Shown: positions 21,501-34,847, numbered from the stretch's first letter. The stretch is DNA of 64,000 nt from Polynucleobacter meluiroseus (GCF_900205755.1 NZ_OANS01000001.1:552206-616205); one strand, 5' to 3'. The notes: generated by a model not told the origin, from the sequence alone. Numbers and translations: made by a program.

Positions 21501-22119
21501 TTTAGGTCCAGTCAACATGGCCGCTTTAGATGAGTTAGCAAGTTCGCGTGAGCGTAAGTCTTTCTTAGATGCGCAATCGGCAGACTTAAACGAAGCGATG
21601 CAAACCTTAACTGATGCGATTGCAAAGATTGATGCTGAAACGCGCGATCTGCTGCAAGGCACCTTTGATGAAGTGAATAAGCATTTTGGCGTACTGTTCC
21701 CAGAATTATTTGGTGGCGGCCATGCAGAATTGGTGATGACAGGCGAAGAAATCCTGGATTCAGGCGTCCAAGTGATGGCACAACCGCCAGGTAAAAAGAA
21801 CACCACTATTTATTTACTCTCAGGCGGTGAAAAAGCGCTGACAGCGATTGCCTTAGTGTTCTCCTTATTCCTGCTCAATCCAGCACCGTTCTGTTTGCTA
21901 GATGAGGTCGATGCGCCATTGGATGATGCTAATACCTTGCGCTACGCGCAGATGGTCGCCAAAATGTCGAATAAAACGCAGTTCGTCTTTATTTCTCATA
22001 ATAAGATCACGATGGAAATCGCCCACCAATTGATTGGTGTCACGATGCAAGAGCAGGGAGTTTCACGCATTGTTGCGGTGGATATTGCTTCTGCGGTATC
22101 GATGGTGGAGGCTGTTTAA
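18598..22119 (+). CDS. smc: Chromosome segregation protein SMC
   Basis: ATPase of the bacterial condensin that organises and segregates the chromosome. The 1173-residue, GTG-started protein has Walker A GPNGCGKSN at 31-39, two long Gln/Glu/Ala-rich coiled coils, a central hinge (about 500-650, with IGPWLEGKGL and ISRVGVQLY), the signature LLSGGEKALTAIAL, and Walker B CLLDEVDAPLDDANT near the C-terminus. It is immediately followed by zipA. The kleisin partners ScpA and ScpB are not in the window. Confidence 0.96.
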   Translation: MQLKSIKLSGFKSFVDPTHFEMPGQLIGVVGPNGCGKSNIIDAVRWVLGESRASELRGESMQDVIFNGSGLRKPSGRASVELIFDNADGRAQGQWSAFAELSVKRVLTRDGNSSYYVNNQVVRRKDIQDIFLGTGMGPRGYAIIGQGTINRILEAKPEELRIFLEEAAGVSKYKERRKETASRLEDTKENLTRVEDIVRELDQQLTRLEKQATVAERHAELSLEMKSSQQLLWFVRQTEAGKEQERHANGIRETQVSLEEQTAKMRHAETELETMRTQQYALQDQVSQAQGDLYQTNADVSQVEAQIRYVQEARQRLQQQTQDLLAQLQRWTVQETDAAQAQRTAEQELGEASEQENALLANLKVLQEQMPGREDAYQLSARELTQVRDGLAVIEQRLASLGERVRSTTAQLEETKGRDSRLTRELDGLRRPDAEALQMAVDRHAMAQRKVDEAKQKAGETQQRVPTADAARSAAQQQIGVANQDLAQTEAKLTALTALQASVQAQGKIGPWLEGKGLKESKRLWQELKVESGWETALESVLRERLAAITAKSVQETLALAQDAPPSRLAILLTEDIATTQSTAPSDFIPLLTRVQSAGAPSISSVLQEWLNHIYIADSLEDALHRRDKLPAGGALVTQQGHLISRVGVQLYAADSEQAGMLARAQEMEGLEKQLRAQRLIQSELQGELDQCISNYQAAHHAAEQARIYSEQAVQEVHGFEVERMQLTQAEEQYSLRATQIQNELTELRQQAEQLSSSNALYSTELQQSQEAKQLKQASLTLAQTNLEAATQERDGLRQTLRSAEIAAQEAAFATRSLKQRIADLQRDQSTARVQIMEIQDKQALAEQELGNLSDAEAQEKLQELLLTRTERETLLANARTEQDALLHQLREADEARMQIERGLQPMRDRVMDLQLREQAARLNYEQFATLLLDAEADLIVLEASFSPDLKVGALQSEVTRLNAEIQSLGPVNMAALDELASSRERKSFLDAQSADLNEAMQTLTDAIAKIDAETRDLLQGTFDEVNKHFGVLFPELFGGGHAELVMTGEEILDSGVQVMAQPPGKKNTTIYLLSGGEKALTAIALVFSLFLLNPAPFCLLDEVDAPLDDANTLRYAQMVAKMSNKTQFVFISHNKITMEIAHQLIGVTMQEQGVSRIVAVDIASAVSMVEAV

Positions 22120-23190
22120 ATGAGCCTAGAGCAGATTTCAACTTCCTTAGGATTATCGGAGTTGCAATTTGCTTTGCTGATGATCGGGTGCGGCATTTTG
22201 CTCTTGGTCAGCATTCTTAATTTTCTGTATGCCCGAGCGCGTCGCAAATCAAAAGTTCAAGACGAGTCTTTTGCTGGTGAGCGCGCCGCTCGCGAGCCAA
22301 GCTTTTATGCAGCGGATGCTGTGGTGGGTGATAGGGCGGAGCCCAGCTTCTCAACACCCTCTTTGCCTGCTGGCCAAACGGTTTCAAATGCGACGATTGA
22401 CCCCAGAATTGATTGCGTCATTACCTTGCGCTTTGATGAGGGTATTAGTGGCGTAGAGATTTTGCAAGAAATCAACTCTTGGGATAGCTTGCAAAGTCAG
22501 GCGCATAACACTTGGATGTGCGAAGGCTTAGTAGCTGATCTCGACTTGCCAGAAGATTGGGAAACTGTGCGCGCTGAAGCGACGTATATTGAGCTGCAGT
22601 TAGCGATTCAGTTAGCGAATCGTCGCGGTCCCATTGGTGTACTAGAGCTTTCTGATTTTTGTTCTCATGCCCAAGCACTCGCGGAAACTTTGGGCGCCCA
22701 AATTGATATGCCTAGCGTGAACACCATGCTCGAGAGTGCCAAAGAGCTGGACACGATGGCGGCTGAGAGCGATATTCAATTAAGCATCAATGTGCTCTTC
22801 GATGAAGCCTGTCCGCGCGCCAACCTGGATTCATTCTTGCGGCAACGCGGCTTTAAATTAGCGCGTGATGGACGTCATTACGAGTATTTGAGTAACGGAG
22901 CCTTGATCTTTGTTAGTACCGATCTAGATTCAATTCAGCCTGTAGCGCAACTAACCCTACTTTTAGAAGTTCCTTTAGCGGCACAAGAAGATCGCGCCTT
23001 TGAGCGGATGTTGGGCGAAGGTGTCGAGATTGCTGAGCAGCTTCATGGACGCTTAGTGGATGACAACGGCATTAATCTGACAGAGTCAGCGGTCATTAGT
23101 ATTCGGCAGCACTTAGATATTTTGTATGCCAACCTTGAAAAGAGTGGTGTTCCGGCTGGATCCTCAGCTGCCTCAAGACTTTTTAGTTAA
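22120..23190 (+). CDS. zipA: Cell division protein ZipA-like
   Basis: Membrane anchor for FtsZ at the division septum. The 356-residue protein has an N-terminal transmembrane helix (about 16-40), a basic stretch (ARARRKSK), a linker, and a C-terminal globular domain resembling the FtsZ-binding ZipA domain (VLFDEACPR ... DGRHYEYLSNGALIFVS). It starts at the base after the smc stop and ends 8 bases before ligA. The smc-zipA-ligA order supports the call. Sequence divergence from enterobacterial ZipA is large. Confidence 0.8.
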   Translation: MSLEQISTSLGLSELQFALLMIGCGILLLVSILNFLYARARRKSKVQDESFAGERAAREPSFYAADAVVGDRAEPSFSTPSLPAGQTVSNATIDPRIDCVITLRFDEGISGVEILQEINSWDSLQSQAHNTWMCEGLVADLDLPEDWETVRAEATYIELQLAIQLANRRGPIGVLELSDFCSHAQALAETLGAQIDMPSVNTMLESAKELDTMAAESDIQLSINVLFDEACPRANLDSFLRQRGFKLARDGRHYEYLSNGALIFVSTDLDSIQPVAQLTLLLEVPLAAQEDRAFERMLGEGVEIAEQLHGRLVDDNGINLTESAVISIRQHLDILYANLEKSGVPAGSSAASRLFS

Positions 23191-23198
23191 GGAGCTAA

Positions 23199-25214
<2,016 letters not shown>

Positions 25215-25219
25215 AAAAA

Positions 25220-27823
25220 TCAAGCTGCAAGCACTTCCAACAACTCAGTTTCCAACAAGATTTGCAATTTAGGATTTTTGCTCAGGTTAGCGGCATCTAA
25301 CAACAGAATATCTTCCACACGCTCGCCCAAGGTATTAATACGGGCGGTGTGCAAGGAGACTTGATGTTTGGCTAAGACACGCGAGATGGCATACAGCAAT
25401 CCAGCTCGGTCACTGGCTGACAAGGAAAGCGTGTAATAGTGCCCCCGCTCATCAGGAATCACGTGAACCCTTGGTTGAATAGGAAAAGTTCTGGATTGGC
25501 GAGATAGGCGTCCAATGCTGAGCCCTGGCAGGGGCGCAGTGCTTTGCAGGGCGATGGTTAATTCATATTCAACGAGTTGAATAAGGTCGCGGTAACTGCC
25601 TCCTTCATCCACTAAGTTGCTGCCCGAAATCTGAAAAGTATCTAAAGCGTAGCCCAGTCGAGTTGTATGAATACGTGCATCCCAAATGGAGAAGCCATGT
25701 CTTTCAAAATAGGCGCAGATTCTGGAAAAAAGATCGGGCTGGTCTTTAACGTAGACAGCAATTTGCAAACCCTCGCCGATCGGAGATAAGCGGGCACGCA
25801 CAATCGGTTCAGTACTGTCGACTTTATTAAACAGATGACGCGTAAGCCAGGCAATTTCACCGGCGTCCTGTCTTAAAAAGAAAGCCACATCCAAGGTACT
25901 CCAAAGATTTTCATAAGCAGAATCTTCAATGCCATGCAAGCGTAGGCTGGAGCGAGATTCTTCTTGATGCTGCGCCAACTCTGAAGAAGCATCGGGCTTT
26001 GCGCCACCCAATACTCGGAGGGTAGCGCGGTAGAGATCCTCTAACAGCTTACCCTTCCAAGCATTCCACACTTTAGGGCTAGTGCCACGCACATCTGCTA
26101 CCGTCAATAAATAAAGGGCAGTCAAATGCCGCTCGTCACCCACTTTTTTCGCAAAGGCTTTGACGACATCAGGATCGGTGATGTCTTGTTTTTGTGCCAC
26201 TTGACTCATGTAAAGATGTTCGGCAACCAGCCAAATTAACAATTCTGTATCGTCTTTATCTAGACCATGCTCTTTGGCGAACTTGCGCATATCCGCCTTA
26301 CCAAGCTCGGAGTGATCACCGCCACGTCCTTTAGCAATGTCATGAAAGAGAGCGGCAATGACTAAGAGCCAAGGTTTTTCAAAGTGGGCAATCAGGCGGC
26401 TGCAGAAGGGAAATTCATGGGTGTGCTCGACCACCATAAAGCGGCGCACATTGCGTAAGACCATCAAAATATGCTGGTCGACTGTATAGACGTGGAACAG
26501 ATCATGCTGCATTTGCCCCACAATTTTTCTGAAGGCAGGCAGATAACGACCAAGGACGCTACTGCGATTCATGAGTTGGAAGGCACGACTAACGCCTTCG
26601 GGCTGCTTTAGGATTTCAATAAAGAGTGCGCGATTGATGGGGTTAGCGCGCCACTGACTATCCATCTTCTGCCGCGCGTTATAGAGCGCTCTAAAAATAT
26701 TAGCAGAGAGGCTCTTAATATTTGGAGTTTGTGCAAACACTAAAAAAGTACGCAGTATTTGTTCGGGGTGATTCTGAAAGAGTTGCGGGTCGGTAATATC
26801 CAGCACGCCTTGACGTTCAATAAAAAACGCGTTCTCCTCCCCGGGAATGGGGTAAGTTGTTTTCGATTCTTGAGGAAAGAGTAGCGCCTCAATGTTTTGC
26901 AAAAGGACGTCATTGAGCTGCGTCACTGCTTTGGCGGCCCAATAATACTTTTGCATGATTGCTTCACTTGCGAGGCGCGATGACTCTTCAGAGATGCCCA
27001 TTGATTTCGCTAGGGCAGCTTGTAAATCGAAAGCCAGCACATCCTGCCTGCGCCCAGCAATTAAATGGAGATTGGCGCGAATAGTTGTGAGTAGGCGCTG
27101 ATTGCGATTGAGTTCAGTTAATTCTCGTTTGGTCACCAAACCAGCGTCATGCAGGTCTTTAAACGAGTTACCCAAGTGCGCCGCTTTACTGACCCACAAA
27201 ATCACTTGCAAGTCGCGCAAACCGCCAGGACTCTCTTTGCAATTAGGCTCTAAGGAATAAGGCGTGTCTTGATATTTGTAATGCCGCTGAATTTGCTCGG
27301 CCAGCTTTGCCTGAAAAAAGGATTTGGGTTCAAGTGTCTTTTCATAAGCGGCAGCAAATTCTTTGAAGAGGGCTTTTTGACCGCAGACAAAGCGCGACTC
27401 CAAGAGGGATGTTCGCACAGTAATATCCTGTTCGGCTTCAGATGCACACTCAGCAACCGTCCTCACGGATGAGCCAATCTCTAAACCAGTGTCCCAGCAC
27501 TGCGCAACAAACTGCTCAATTTGCTGTGAGAGGGTTTCTTCAAACTGTTTTTTATCAGCCGGTACTAAGATGAGGATATCGATATCGGAGTAGGGCAGCA
27601 AAGACCCTCTACCAAAACCACCCACTGCAACGAGGGCGGCATTCGTATTCAGACCACAAGCTGTCCATAAGCTACTCAACAGTTCATCGCTCAGCTTGCT
27701 GAGTTGCTTGGTAAGGCGACCAACCTCTTGATGTTCACGAAACTCTGCATACGCGGTTTCACGTGCCGCCCGCAAATCAGCAATATTGGTAATGTGTGAA
27801 GCTGCGGCAGAAGGGGGGTTCAT
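25220..27823 (-). CDS. glnD: PII uridylyltransferase / uridylyl-removing enzyme
   Basis: Bifunctional nitrogen sensor that uridylylates PII when glutamine is low and deuridylylates it when glutamine is high. The 867-residue protein has the nucleotidyltransferase motif [15 protein letters not shown] at 68-82, the HD hydrolase motif [15 protein letters not shown], and two C-terminal ACT domains that sense glutamine. It is 4 bases behind map, as in E. coli (map-glnD). Confidence 0.96.
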   Translation of the reverse strand: MNPPSAAASHITNIADLRAARETAYAEFREHQEVGRLTKQLSKLSDELLSSLWTACGLNTNAALVAVGGFGRGSLLPYSDIDILILVPADKKQFEETLSQQIEQFVAQCWDTGLEIGSSVRTVAECASEAEQDITVRTSLLESRFVCGQKALFKEFAAAYEKTLEPKSFFQAKLAEQIQRHYKYQDTPYSLEPNCKESPGGLRDLQVILWVSKAAHLGNSFKDLHDAGLVTKRELTELNRNQRLLTTIRANLHLIAGRRQDVLAFDLQAALAKSMGISEESSRLASEAIMQKYYWAAKAVTQLNDVLLQNIEALLFPQESKTTYPIPGEENAFFIERQGVLDITDPQLFQNHPEQILRTFLVFAQTPNIKSLSANIFRALYNARQKMDSQWRANPINRALFIEILKQPEGVSRAFQLMNRSSVLGRYLPAFRKIVGQMQHDLFHVYTVDQHILMVLRNVRRFMVVEHTHEFPFCSRLIAHFEKPWLLVIAALFHDIAKGRGGDHSELGKADMRKFAKEHGLDKDDTELLIWLVAEHLYMSQVAQKQDITDPDVVKAFAKKVGDERHLTALYLLTVADVRGTSPKVWNAWKGKLLEDLYRATLRVLGGAKPDASSELAQHQEESRSSLRLHGIEDSAYENLWSTLDVAFFLRQDAGEIAWLTRHLFNKVDSTEPIVRARLSPIGEGLQIAVYVKDQPDLFSRICAYFERHGFSIWDARIHTTRLGYALDTFQISGSNLVDEGGSYRDLIQLVEYELTIALQSTAPLPGLSIGRLSRQSRTFPIQPRVHVIPDERGHYYTLSLSASDRAGLLYAISRVLAKHQVSLHTARINTLGERVEDILLLDAANLSKNPKLQILLETELLEVLAA

Positions 27824-27827
27824 TGAC

Positions 27828-28664
27828 TTAAGCGTTAATGAGGGTGGGTCTAAAGTTCAATCCTTTAACGCAATCAGGTGGGGGGTTGGTGCCTTCGGAC
27901 CAAGTCAGCACCTCAACGCCAGTTGGCGTTACTAATAAGGTATGTTCCCACTGCGCAGAAAGACTGCGGTCTTTGGTCTTTACGGTCCACTGATCTGGCA
28001 TCGTCCGAATTTCACGGCGACCCGCATTAATCATTGGCTCGATCGTAAAGGTCATGCCAACTTCGAGTTTCTCACCGGTGCCAGGACGGCCATAATGCAG
28101 AATTTGCGGATCTTGGTGAAAGACTTTGCCAATGCCATGCCCGCAATATTCACGCACTACGGAGTAGCCAGCATTTTCCGCATGAGCTTGGATAACGTGA
28201 CCAATATCTCCTAGACAAGCTCCTGGCTTCACCTGCGCGATACCAAGCCACATGCACTCAAAGGTAATTTGGGTGAGACGTTTGGCCATGACAGAGACGT
28301 CGCCGATCATAAACATGCGGCTGTTATCACCGTAATAACCATCCGGGGTAATAACGGTAATGTCTAGATTAACCACATCCCCAGTTTTGAGAATCTTCTC
28401 GCCGGGGATGCCATGGCAGATGACATCATTAACGGAGGTGCAAATTGCTGCAGGAAAAGGGGGGTAACCCGGCGGTTGGTAATTGAGCGGCGCTGGAATG
28501 GTGTGTTGCACATCCCGCATATATTCATGACAAATACGGTCAAGCTCGCCTGTACTGACCCCTGCCTTAATGTGCGGGGCAACGTGATCGAGCACTTCAC
28601 TGGCTAAGCGGCCAGCTTCGCGCATCCCTTGGATGTCTTTTTCTGAGGTAAATACACTATTCAT
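27828..28664 (-). CDS. map: Methionine aminopeptidase type I
   Basis: Removes N-terminal Met from nascent proteins. The 278-residue pita-bread enzyme shows the metal ligands in [31 protein letters not shown] and [10 protein letters not shown]. It is divergent from rpsB, the common map/rpsB arrangement. Confidence 0.97.
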   Translation of the reverse strand: MNSVFTSEKDIQGMREAGRLASEVLDHVAPHIKAGVSTGELDRICHEYMRDVQHTIPAPLNYQPPGYPPFPAAICTSVNDVICHGIPGEKILKTGDVVNLDITVITPDGYYGDNSRMFMIGDVSVMAKRLTQITFECMWLGIAQVKPGACLGDIGHVIQAHAENAGYSVVREYCGHGIGKVFHQDPQILHYGRPGTGEKLEVGMTFTIEPMINAGRREIRTMPDQWTVKTKDRSLSAQWEHTLLVTPTGVEVLTWSEGTNPPPDCVKGLNFRPTLINA

Positions 28665-28763
28665 GCCCTGATTATCAACGACTTACCCATCTTTGGCTTG
28701 TCCAATATGCACCTGATCGGTGTATGGAGGGGACCTGTTTGGGCAGTATGAGCTTAGTTTAGC

Positions 28764-28793
28764 TGGCTAGATGATTGATATTTAAGCTATAAT
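28764..28793 (+). promoter_or_regulatory. Promoter of rpsB-tsf
   Basis: A perfect TATAAT lies at 28788-28793, with only a weak -35 (TGGCTA, 28764-28769, 18-base spacing). It would give a leader of about 100 bases. Confidence 0.55.
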
Positions 28794-28830
28794 CTGGTTC
28801 TCAGGTCAATTTTTGACTTGAAATCGCGGG

Positions 28831-28874
28831 TTGAGTCTTCCAGGGTGGCGCTTTTTAGCGCAGCTAGGACTCAA
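28831..28874 (+). promoter_or_regulatory. Structured rpsB leader RNA
   Basis: TTGAGTC (28831-28837) pairs with GACTCAA (28868-28874) and encloses an inner GCGC-TTTTTA-GCGC hairpin. No T-run follows, so this is not a terminator. It lies in the 5' untranslated region of rpsB, where S2 autoregulation is known in proteobacteria. A role here is inference. Confidence 0.5.
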
Positions 28875-28902
28875 TCTTAGAACACAACCCTTAGGAGAAG
28901 TT

Positions 28903-29652
28903 ATGTCAGTAACCATGCGTCAAATGCTGGAAGCCGGTTGCCATTTTGGGCACCAAACGCGCTTCTGGTCCCCAAAGATGGCCCCTTATATTTTCGGTCA
29001 TCGCAACAAAATTCATATTATCAATTTGGAAAAAACTCTTCCGTTGTTTCAGGACGCGTTGAAGTTTTCCAAGCAAATCGCCGCCAACCGTGGCACGATT
29101 TTGTTTGTTGGTACTAAGCGCCAGTCCCGCGAGATCATTGCTGAAGAGGCAACTCGTGCTGGTATGCCTTATATCGACAGCCGTTGGTTGGGCGGTACGC
29201 TGACTAACTTCAAAACCGTTAAAGGTTCTTTGAAGCGCTTGAAAGATATGGCAATTGCTAAAGAAGCAGGCGATTGGGAAAAGCTTTCTAAGAAAGAAGC
29301 ATTAACGAACGATCGTGACCTCGACAAGTTGCAAAAGGCATTGGGCGGTATTCAGGATCTGAATGGTGTTCCTGATGCAATTTTTGTAGTGGACGTCGGT
29401 TACCACAAGATTGCGATTACAGAAGCCAATAAATTGGGTATTCCTGTGATCGCTGTTGTGGATACCAACCATTCACCAGAAGGCGTTGATTACATTATTC
29501 CTGGTAACGATGACTCAAGCAAAGCCGTACTTCTGTATGCCCGCGGTATTGCTGATGCGATCCTCGAAGGCAAAGCAAGCTCTGTACAAGAAATCTTGAC
29601 CGCAGTTAAAGAAGGTGAAGAAGAGTTTGTTGAAGAAGGGAACGCTGAATAA
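28903..29652 (+). CDS. rpsB: 30S ribosomal protein S2
   Basis: Structural protein of the small subunit. I chose the ATG at 28903, preceded by TTAGGAGAAG, because the product [22 protein letters not shown] matches S2. The longer in-frame ORF from 28831 is the leader. The 249-residue protein is full length. It overlaps tsf by one base. Confidence 0.98.
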   Translation: MSVTMRQMLEAGCHFGHQTRFWSPKMAPYIFGHRNKIHIINLEKTLPLFQDALKFSKQIAANRGTILFVGTKRQSREIIAEEATRAGMPYIDSRWLGGTLTNFKTVKGSLKRLKDMAIAKEAGDWEKLSKKEALTNDRDLDKLQKALGGIQDLNGVPDAIFVVDVGYHKIAITEANKLGIPVIAVVDTNHSPEGVDYIIPGNDDSSKAVLLYARGIADAILEGKASSVQEILTAVKEGEEEFVEEGNAE

Positions 29653-30533
29653 TGACCGCTATTACCGCTGGAATGGTTGGCGAACTCCGCGCCAAAACTG
29701 ATGCTCCGATGATGGAGTGCAAAAAGGCATTGACTGAAGCTGAAGGCGATATGGCGAGAGCGGAAGAAATTCTGCGCGTTAAGCTGGGTAGCAAAGCCGG
29801 TAAAGCAGCATCCCGTATTACTGCGGAAGGTGTTGTAGCGTCATTCATCGATGGCACTACTGGCGCTTTGCTGGAAGTGAACTGCGAAACTGACTTCGTT
29901 TCTAAGAATGATGATTTCTTGGCATTCTCACAGAACTGCGCAAAGTTAGTTGCTGAAAATGATCCTGCAGATGTCGCTGCTTTATTAGCGCTTCCTCTGA
30001 ATGGTTCTACAGTGGATGCTGTGCGTGCTGAGTTAATCGGCCGTATTGGCGAAAACGTCATGCCGCGTCGCTTCAAGCGTTTCTCTGGAAGCAGTCAGTT
30101 GGTTTCTTATCTCCATGGCGCCCGTATTGGCGTGATGGTTGAGTTCGAAGGTGACGATACCGCTGCTAAAGATGTGGCAATGCATATTGCTGCGATGAAA
30201 CCAGTAGCGTTGTCGATGGCTGATGTTCCTGCCGAAGCAATTGCTGTTGAGCGTAACGTGGCCGTGCAAAAAGCCGCTGAATCAGGCAAGCCACCAGAAA
30301 TCGTTGAGAAGATGGTGGAGGGTTCTATTCAGAAGTTCCTCAAAGAAGTGTCTTTGTTGAATCAAACTTTTGTCAAAAATGACAAGCAGACTGTCGAGCA
30401 AATGCTCAAAGCAGCTAATACCAGCATCAAGGGTTTTACGATGTATGTGGTTGGCGAGGGCATTGAGAAGCGTCAAGATGACTTTGCCGCTGAAGTTGCA
30501 GCTCAGGTTGCTGCCGCTAAAGCAGCGAGTTAA
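29652..30533 (+). CDS. tsf: Elongation factor Ts
   Basis: Guanine-nucleotide exchange factor for EF-Tu. The 293-residue protein has the N-terminal UBA-like domain ([19 protein letters not shown]), the [13 protein letters not shown] core that contacts EF-Tu, and the coiled-coil insert. It is coupled to rpsB and followed by a strong terminator. Confidence 0.98.
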   Translation: MTAITAGMVGELRAKTDAPMMECKKALTEAEGDMARAEEILRVKLGSKAGKAASRITAEGVVASFIDGTTGALLEVNCETDFVSKNDDFLAFSQNCAKLVAENDPADVAALLALPLNGSTVDAVRAELIGRIGENVMPRRFKRFSGSSQLVSYLHGARIGVMVEFEGDDTAAKDVAMHIAAMKPVALSMADVPAEAIAVERNVAVQKAAESGKPPEIVEKMVEGSIQKFLKEVSLLNQTFVKNDKQTVEQMLKAANTSIKGFTMYVVGEGIEKRQDDFAAEVAAQVAAAKAAS

Positions 30534-30577
30534 CGGAAGTTCTGGGCTCTTGGGTATCCAAGCGGTCCAGTAAACCC

Positions 30578-30618
30578 CAAAAGGGCATTGAAACCTTGGT
30601 TTTGATGCCCTTTTGTTT
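30578..30618 (+). terminator. Intrinsic terminator after tsf
   Basis: CAAAAGGGCAT (30578-30588) pairs with ATGCCCTTTTG (30605-30615), and the T-rich right arm and TTT serve as the run. It separates rpsB-tsf from pyrH. Confidence 0.85.
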
Positions 30619-30642
30619 GATCTGCACTAAGCACCTTATAAT
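30613..30642 (+). promoter_or_regulatory. Promoter of the pyrH operon
   Basis: TATAAT at 30637-30642 has a weak TTGTTT -35 (30613-30618, 18-base spacing) that overlaps the tail of the tsf terminator. Confidence 0.45.
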
Positions 30643-30718
30643 TTGCATCAGATTGAAATGTACTGATATATCAATGCGCTGAGCAGACTTTGCTCAGGTA
30701 ATTACGGAAAAGAAAACA

Positions 30719-31429
30719 ATGCCAGCTTACAAACGTGTCCTATTAAAACTCTCTGGTGAAGCCCTGATGGGCGATGATGCTTTTGGCATCAATCCTGTGA
30801 CGATTGATTCAATGGTTATGGAAATTGCAGAGGTTGTGAATAGTGGTGTTGAGCTCGCCATTGTGATTGGCGGCGGCAATATTTTCCGCGGGGTTGCGGG
30901 TGGTGCAGCAGGAATGGATCGTGCCACTGCAGATTACATGGGAATGTTAGCAACCATGATGAACTCCTTAGCGCTGCAAGATGCATTGCGTAAAAAAGGG
31001 GTGGAAGCCCGAGTGCAATCCGCCTTAAGAATGGATCAAGTGGTCGAGCCATATATTCGTCCACGTGCGATACGCGCTCTAAGCGAAGGTAAGGTAGTGA
31101 TTTTTGCGGCTGGAACGGGCAATCCATTCTTTACCACCGATACCGCAGCAGCCCTTCGTGGCGCTGAAATGGGTGTAGAAATCATGCTTAAGGCCACCAA
31201 GGTCGACGGCATCTATAGTGCAGATCCTATGAAGGATCCTACGGCAACCTTGTACAAAACCATCACGTTTGACGAGGCAATCATTAAGAATTTACAGGTC
31301 ATGGACGCCACTGCTTTTGCTTTGTGCCGTGACCGCAAATTACCCATTAAAGTATTTTCGATTCTCAAGCCAGGGGCGCTCATGCGCGTGGTTCAGGGTG
31401 AGCTCGAAGGTACCTTGGTACACGTTTAA
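30719..31429 (+). CDS. pyrH: UMP kinase
   Basis: Hexameric bacterial UMP kinase that makes UDP in pyrimidine nucleotide synthesis. The 236-residue protein has the amino-acid-kinase motifs [17 protein letters not shown] and the [12 protein letters not shown] segment. It precedes frr by 11 bases. Confidence 0.97.
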   Translation: MPAYKRVLLKLSGEALMGDDAFGINPVTIDSMVMEIAEVVNSGVELAIVIGGGNIFRGVAGGAAGMDRATADYMGMLATMMNSLALQDALRKKGVEARVQSALRMDQVVEPYIRPRAIRALSEGKVVIFAAGTGNPFFTTDTAAALRGAEMGVEIMLKATKVDGIYSADPMKDPTATLYKTITFDEAIIKNLQVMDATAFALCRDRKLPIKVFSILKPGALMRVVQGELEGTLVHV

Positions 31430-31440
31430 TAGGAGGCGCA

Positions 31441-32001
31441 ATGTCATCAGCAGAAATCAAAACCAATACCGACCAAAAGATGCAGAAGTCTCTTGAGTCT
31501 TTAAAAACCAATCTTGCAAAAATTCGCTCTGGGCGTGCTAACCCAGGCATCTTGGAGCATATTCAAGTGGATTACTATGGCAACCCAACTCCCTTGAGTC
31601 AGGTGGCTAGCTTGGGATTGGCAGATGCTAGAACCATTAATGTTCAGCCCTTCGAAAAGAGCATGGTGGGCGCGATTGAAAAAGCGATTCGGGATTCAGA
31701 TTTGGGCTTGAATCCAGCGTCACAAGGTACTGTGATCCGCGTACCAATGCCAGCCTTAACCGAAGAGCGTCGTCGTGATTTAACCAAAGTAGTAAAAAAT
31801 GAAGGCGAAGAAGCGAAGATTGCGGTTCGCAATTTACGTCGTGATGCGAATGAGCACTTAAAGCGTTTGACGAAAGATAAAGAAATTTCTGAAGATGAAG
31901 AGCGTCGTGCAACCGATGATATTCAAAAAATGACTGACCGCGCGGTGGTCGATATTGACAAGATCGTTTCAGAAAAAGAAAAAGAAATCATGACGGTTTA
32001 G
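31441..32001 (+). CDS. frr: Ribosome recycling factor
   Basis: Splits post-termination ribosomes together with EF-G. The 186-residue protein shows the [18 protein letters not shown] and [12 protein letters not shown] blocks. A strong AGGAGG ribosome binding site lies 5 bases ahead of the ATG. Confidence 0.98.
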   Translation: MSSAEIKTNTDQKMQKSLESLKTNLAKIRSGRANPGILEHIQVDYYGNPTPLSQVASLGLADARTINVQPFEKSMVGAIEKAIRDSDLGLNPASQGTVIRVPMPALTEERRRDLTKVVKNEGEEAKIAVRNLRRDANEHLKRLTKDKEISEDEERRATDDIQKMTDRAVVDIDKIVSEKEKEIMTV

Positions 32002-32034
32002 TCGTCTGATTCATTTTTATTTATATCGCCATTA

Positions 32035-32808
32035 ATGACCCAACACATTAGCTCAACCTTGCTTGTGCCTGAGGTCAGTGCCATCCCTCGCCACGTCGCC
32101 ATCATCATGGATGGCAATGGCCGCTGGGCTAGTAAGCGTTTCATGCCTAGAGTGGCTGGGCACTCCGAGGGCTTAAGTGCTGTTAGAAAAATCGTGGAAG
32201 AATGCCGCCGCTTGGGTGTTGAATATTTAACGGTGTTTGCCTTCAGCTCAGAAAACTGGCGTCGGCCACCTGAGGAGGTGGGCTTTCTCATGAAGCTCTT
32301 CTTGAAATCATTGAAGAGTGAGGTTTCCAAGCTGGCTGAGAATGACATTGCCCTCAAACTCGTTGGCGATCTGAGCCGCTTCGATCCTTCGATACAGGAG
32401 ATGGTACGGTCGTCTGAAGAGCTAACGGCGGCTTGTAAAAGCCTGACCTTTACGATTGCCGCCAATTACGGCGGTCGCTGGGATATTTTGCAAGCCATGC
32501 AAGGATGCTTACGCGCCAACCCCAACTTACAGGCCGAACAAGTTACTGAAGAGCTGTTGCAGCCGCACTTGGCCATGGCCTATGCACCAGAGCCTGATTT
32601 GTTTATTCGTACTGGGGGAGAGCAGCGGGTGAGTAATTTCCTCTTATGGCAATTGGCCTATACCGAGCTCTACTTTACGGATGTATTGTGGCCCGACTTT
32701 GATGAGGCGCAATTACGCCAAGCCTTTGAATGGTTTGGGCAGCGCGAGCGACGTTTTGGACGAACTAGCGCCCAACTGATCGCACAGCCAATGAGTGATG
32801 TAGCTTGA
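32035..32808 (+). CDS. uppS: Undecaprenyl diphosphate synthase
   Basis: A cis-prenyltransferase that makes the C55 lipid carrier for peptidoglycan and O-antigen. The 257-residue protein has the substrate loop MDGNGRWA with the catalytic Asp, [11 protein letters not shown], and [20 protein letters not shown]. It stands between frr and cdsA in the conserved operon. Confidence 0.97.
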   Translation: MTQHISSTLLVPEVSAIPRHVAIIMDGNGRWASKRFMPRVAGHSEGLSAVRKIVEECRRLGVEYLTVFAFSSENWRRPPEEVGFLMKLFLKSLKSEVSKLAENDIALKLVGDLSRFDPSIQEMVRSSEELTAACKSLTFTIAANYGGRWDILQAMQGCLRANPNLQAEQVTEELLQPHLAMAYAPEPDLFIRTGGEQRVSNFLLWQLAYTELYFTDVLWPDFDEAQLRQAFEWFGQRERRFGRTSAQLIAQPMSDVA

Positions 32809-32829
32809 TTAACCTGAATTAGACGCAGC

Positions 32830-33657
32830 ATGTTAAGAACCCGCATCATTACTGCCGTCGTGTTGTTAGCCGTTTTTCTACCAACCCTTTTTTTACTGCC
32901 CGCATTTTATTTGGGCGCGCTATTTTTGTTGCTGATAGCAGCCGCAGCTTGGGAGTGGAGTCGCTTAATCGCCCCTGAGGCAACACTAGCAGCGTGGCTC
33001 TATGCACTGTGTTGCTTATTTATTAGTATGTTTTTAGTTGGATTTTCATTGCCTGAATGGCAATTGGGCTTACTTGCTTTAGCGGCTCTTTTTTGGTTTT
33101 TCATTGCCCCATTTCTGCTATTTAAGGGTATGAATCTTTCCCTGCTCAAGCTAAGATTTTTTTACAGCATTCTTGGATTAATTCTCTTGCCAGCCGCCTG
33201 GCTTGCCTTGCTCTTACTGAGAGATTTGGGTCCCATCTTTTTGTTAAGCACGATGGCCTTAGTATGGGTGGCAGATATTGGCGCCTATTTTCTGGGTAAA
33301 ACGTTTGGCAAGCACAAACTGGCCGCGCAGATTAGTCCTGGCAAAACTATCGAGGGCGCTGTAGGCGGTTTAGCCCTTACCTATTTATTTGCCTTCTTAT
33401 GCATAGTGTATTTGCCATTGGGCGACACGATTTTTGGGGCTTGGGCAGTTCGTTTCGGTTGGATTCCGATGGTATTGATGGTTACCGTATTGACCCTGTT
33501 CAGCATTAGCGGCGACTTATTTGAATCCCAATTTAAAAGATTGGCCGGCGTCAAAGACAGCAGTCATTTGTTGCCAGGTCATGGTGGGGTCTTAGATCGA
33601 ATTGATGCTCTCTTGCCTGTATTGCCGATAGCTGCTTTATTAGTGGGATTGATTTGA
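32830..33657 (+). CDS. cdsA: Phosphatidate cytidylyltransferase
   Basis: Makes CDP-diacylglycerol, the branch point of phospholipid synthesis, in the inner membrane. The 275-residue protein has about seven or eight membrane helices and the C-terminal signature around [35 protein letters not shown]. The stop overlaps the dxr start. Confidence 0.96.
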   Translation: MLRTRIITAVVLLAVFLPTLFLLPAFYLGALFLLLIAAAAWEWSRLIAPEATLAAWLYALCCLFISMFLVGFSLPEWQLGLLALAALFWFFIAPFLLFKGMNLSLLKLRFFYSILGLILLPAAWLALLLLRDLGPIFLLSTMALVWVADIGAYFLGKTFGKHKLAAQISPGKTIEGAVGGLALTYLFAFLCIVYLPLGDTIFGAWAVRFGWIPMVLMVTVLTLFSISGDLFESQFKRLAGVKDSSHLLPGHGGVLDRIDALLPVLPIAALLVGLI

Positions 33658-34847
33658 TGTCGGTAAAACGAGTTGCCATTTTAGGTAGTACTGGTTCAAT
33701 CGGTATGAATACTCTTGAGGTGATTCGTGCCCATCCAGAGCGTTTTAAGGTGGTGGCATTAACTGCGGCTCAGAAAATTGAGCGGCTCGCAGAACAATGC
33801 GCAGAATTTAAGCCAGCAATAGCGGTAGTCGCAGATGAAGCAGGCGCAGTGAGATTGCGACAAATGTTGCAAGAAAAAAACTTGAGTACCCAAGTCTTAT
33901 TTGGTGCCGAGGCTTTGATTAGCGCGGTAGTGGATTCAGGGTGTGACACGGTGATGGCGGCTATTGTGGGTGCAGCAGGTTTAGCGCCAACGTTAGCTGC
34001 TGCGCGTGCAGGCAAACGGGTATTGCTCGCCAATAAAGAAGCGCTGGTGATGTCTGGTGATTTGTTTATGCAAGCGATGCTGGCTGGGGGTGGCGAGTTG
34101 CTACCGATTGATAGTGAACATAACGCGATTTTTCAATGCCTGCCGAACGGCTTTACCAATCACCCTCAGGGCCAACATGGTGTTGAAGAGCTTTGGTTAA
34201 CGGCATCGGGCGGGCCTTTTCGAGATCTTGCTTTGGCGGATCTAGCCTCGATTACGCCGGAGCAAGCATGTGCCCACCCAAACTGGGTCATGGGTAGAAA
34301 GATCTCGGTTGACTCTGCAACGATGATGAATAAAGGTCTCGAAGTGATCGAGGCATTTTGGTTATTTGGCTTGCCCTTAGAGAAAATTAAAGTATTGATT
34401 CATCCGCAAAGCGTCGTGCACTCGATGGTGCGCTATCGCGATGGGTCGGTGCTGGCGCAAATGGGTCAGCCGGATATGCGCACCCCGATTGCCTATGGAT
34501 TGGCCTATCCCGAAAGAATCAATGCGGGCGTTGCTCCGCTCGACTTGACGCAATTAGCCATGCTCAGTTTTACTGAGCCCGATACCAAACAGTTTCCCTG
34601 TTTGGCGCTGGCGTTTTCTGCCGCAGCGGCCGGCGGCACGGCGCCCACTATCTTGAATGCTGCCAATGAGATTGCAGTCGCCGCTTTCTTAGACATGGGT
34701 TTGCCGTATCTGCAAATCTCGCAGGTAGTGGAGCAGGTGCTAAACCAAATTGACTCAGCGCCGGCTACCTCAATAGAGCAAATTCTGGCCGTGGATACCG
34801 CTGCGAGATTGGCGGCTCAAAACTATATTCGTGACCTGCGTCATTAA
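33657..34847 (+). CDS. dxr: 1-deoxy-D-xylulose 5-phosphate reductoisomerase
   Basis: Second step of the MEP isoprenoid pathway, converting DXP to MEP with NADPH. The start is taken as the ATG at 33657 ([16 protein letters not shown]), overlapping the cdsA stop by one base. A TTG one codon earlier is possible. The NADP-binding GSTGSIG, the metal-binding [11 protein letters not shown], and [10 protein letters not shown] blocks are present. Length 396. Confidence 0.97.
   Translation: MSVKRVAILGSTGSIGMNTLEVIRAHPERFKVVALTAAQKIERLAEQCAEFKPAIAVVADEAGAVRLRQMLQEKNLSTQVLFGAEALISAVVDSGCDTVMAAIVGAAGLAPTLAAARAGKRVLLANKEALVMSGDLFMQAMLAGGGELLPIDSEHNAIFQCLPNGFTNHPQGQHGVEELWLTASGGPFRDLALADLASITPEQACAHPNWVMGRKISVDSATMMNKGLEVIEAFWLFGLPLEKIKVLIHPQSVVHSMVRYRDGSVLAQMGQPDMRTPIAYGLAYPERINAGVAPLDLTQLAMLSFTEPDTKQFPCLALAFSAAAAGGTAPTILNAANEIAVAAFLDMGLPYLQISQVVEQVLNQIDSAPATSIEQILAVDTAARLAAQNYIRDLRH

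Noticed and set aside
28831..28902. N-terminal extension of rpsB
   Set aside because: It is the structured leader; the S2 start with an AGGAGA site is at 28903.
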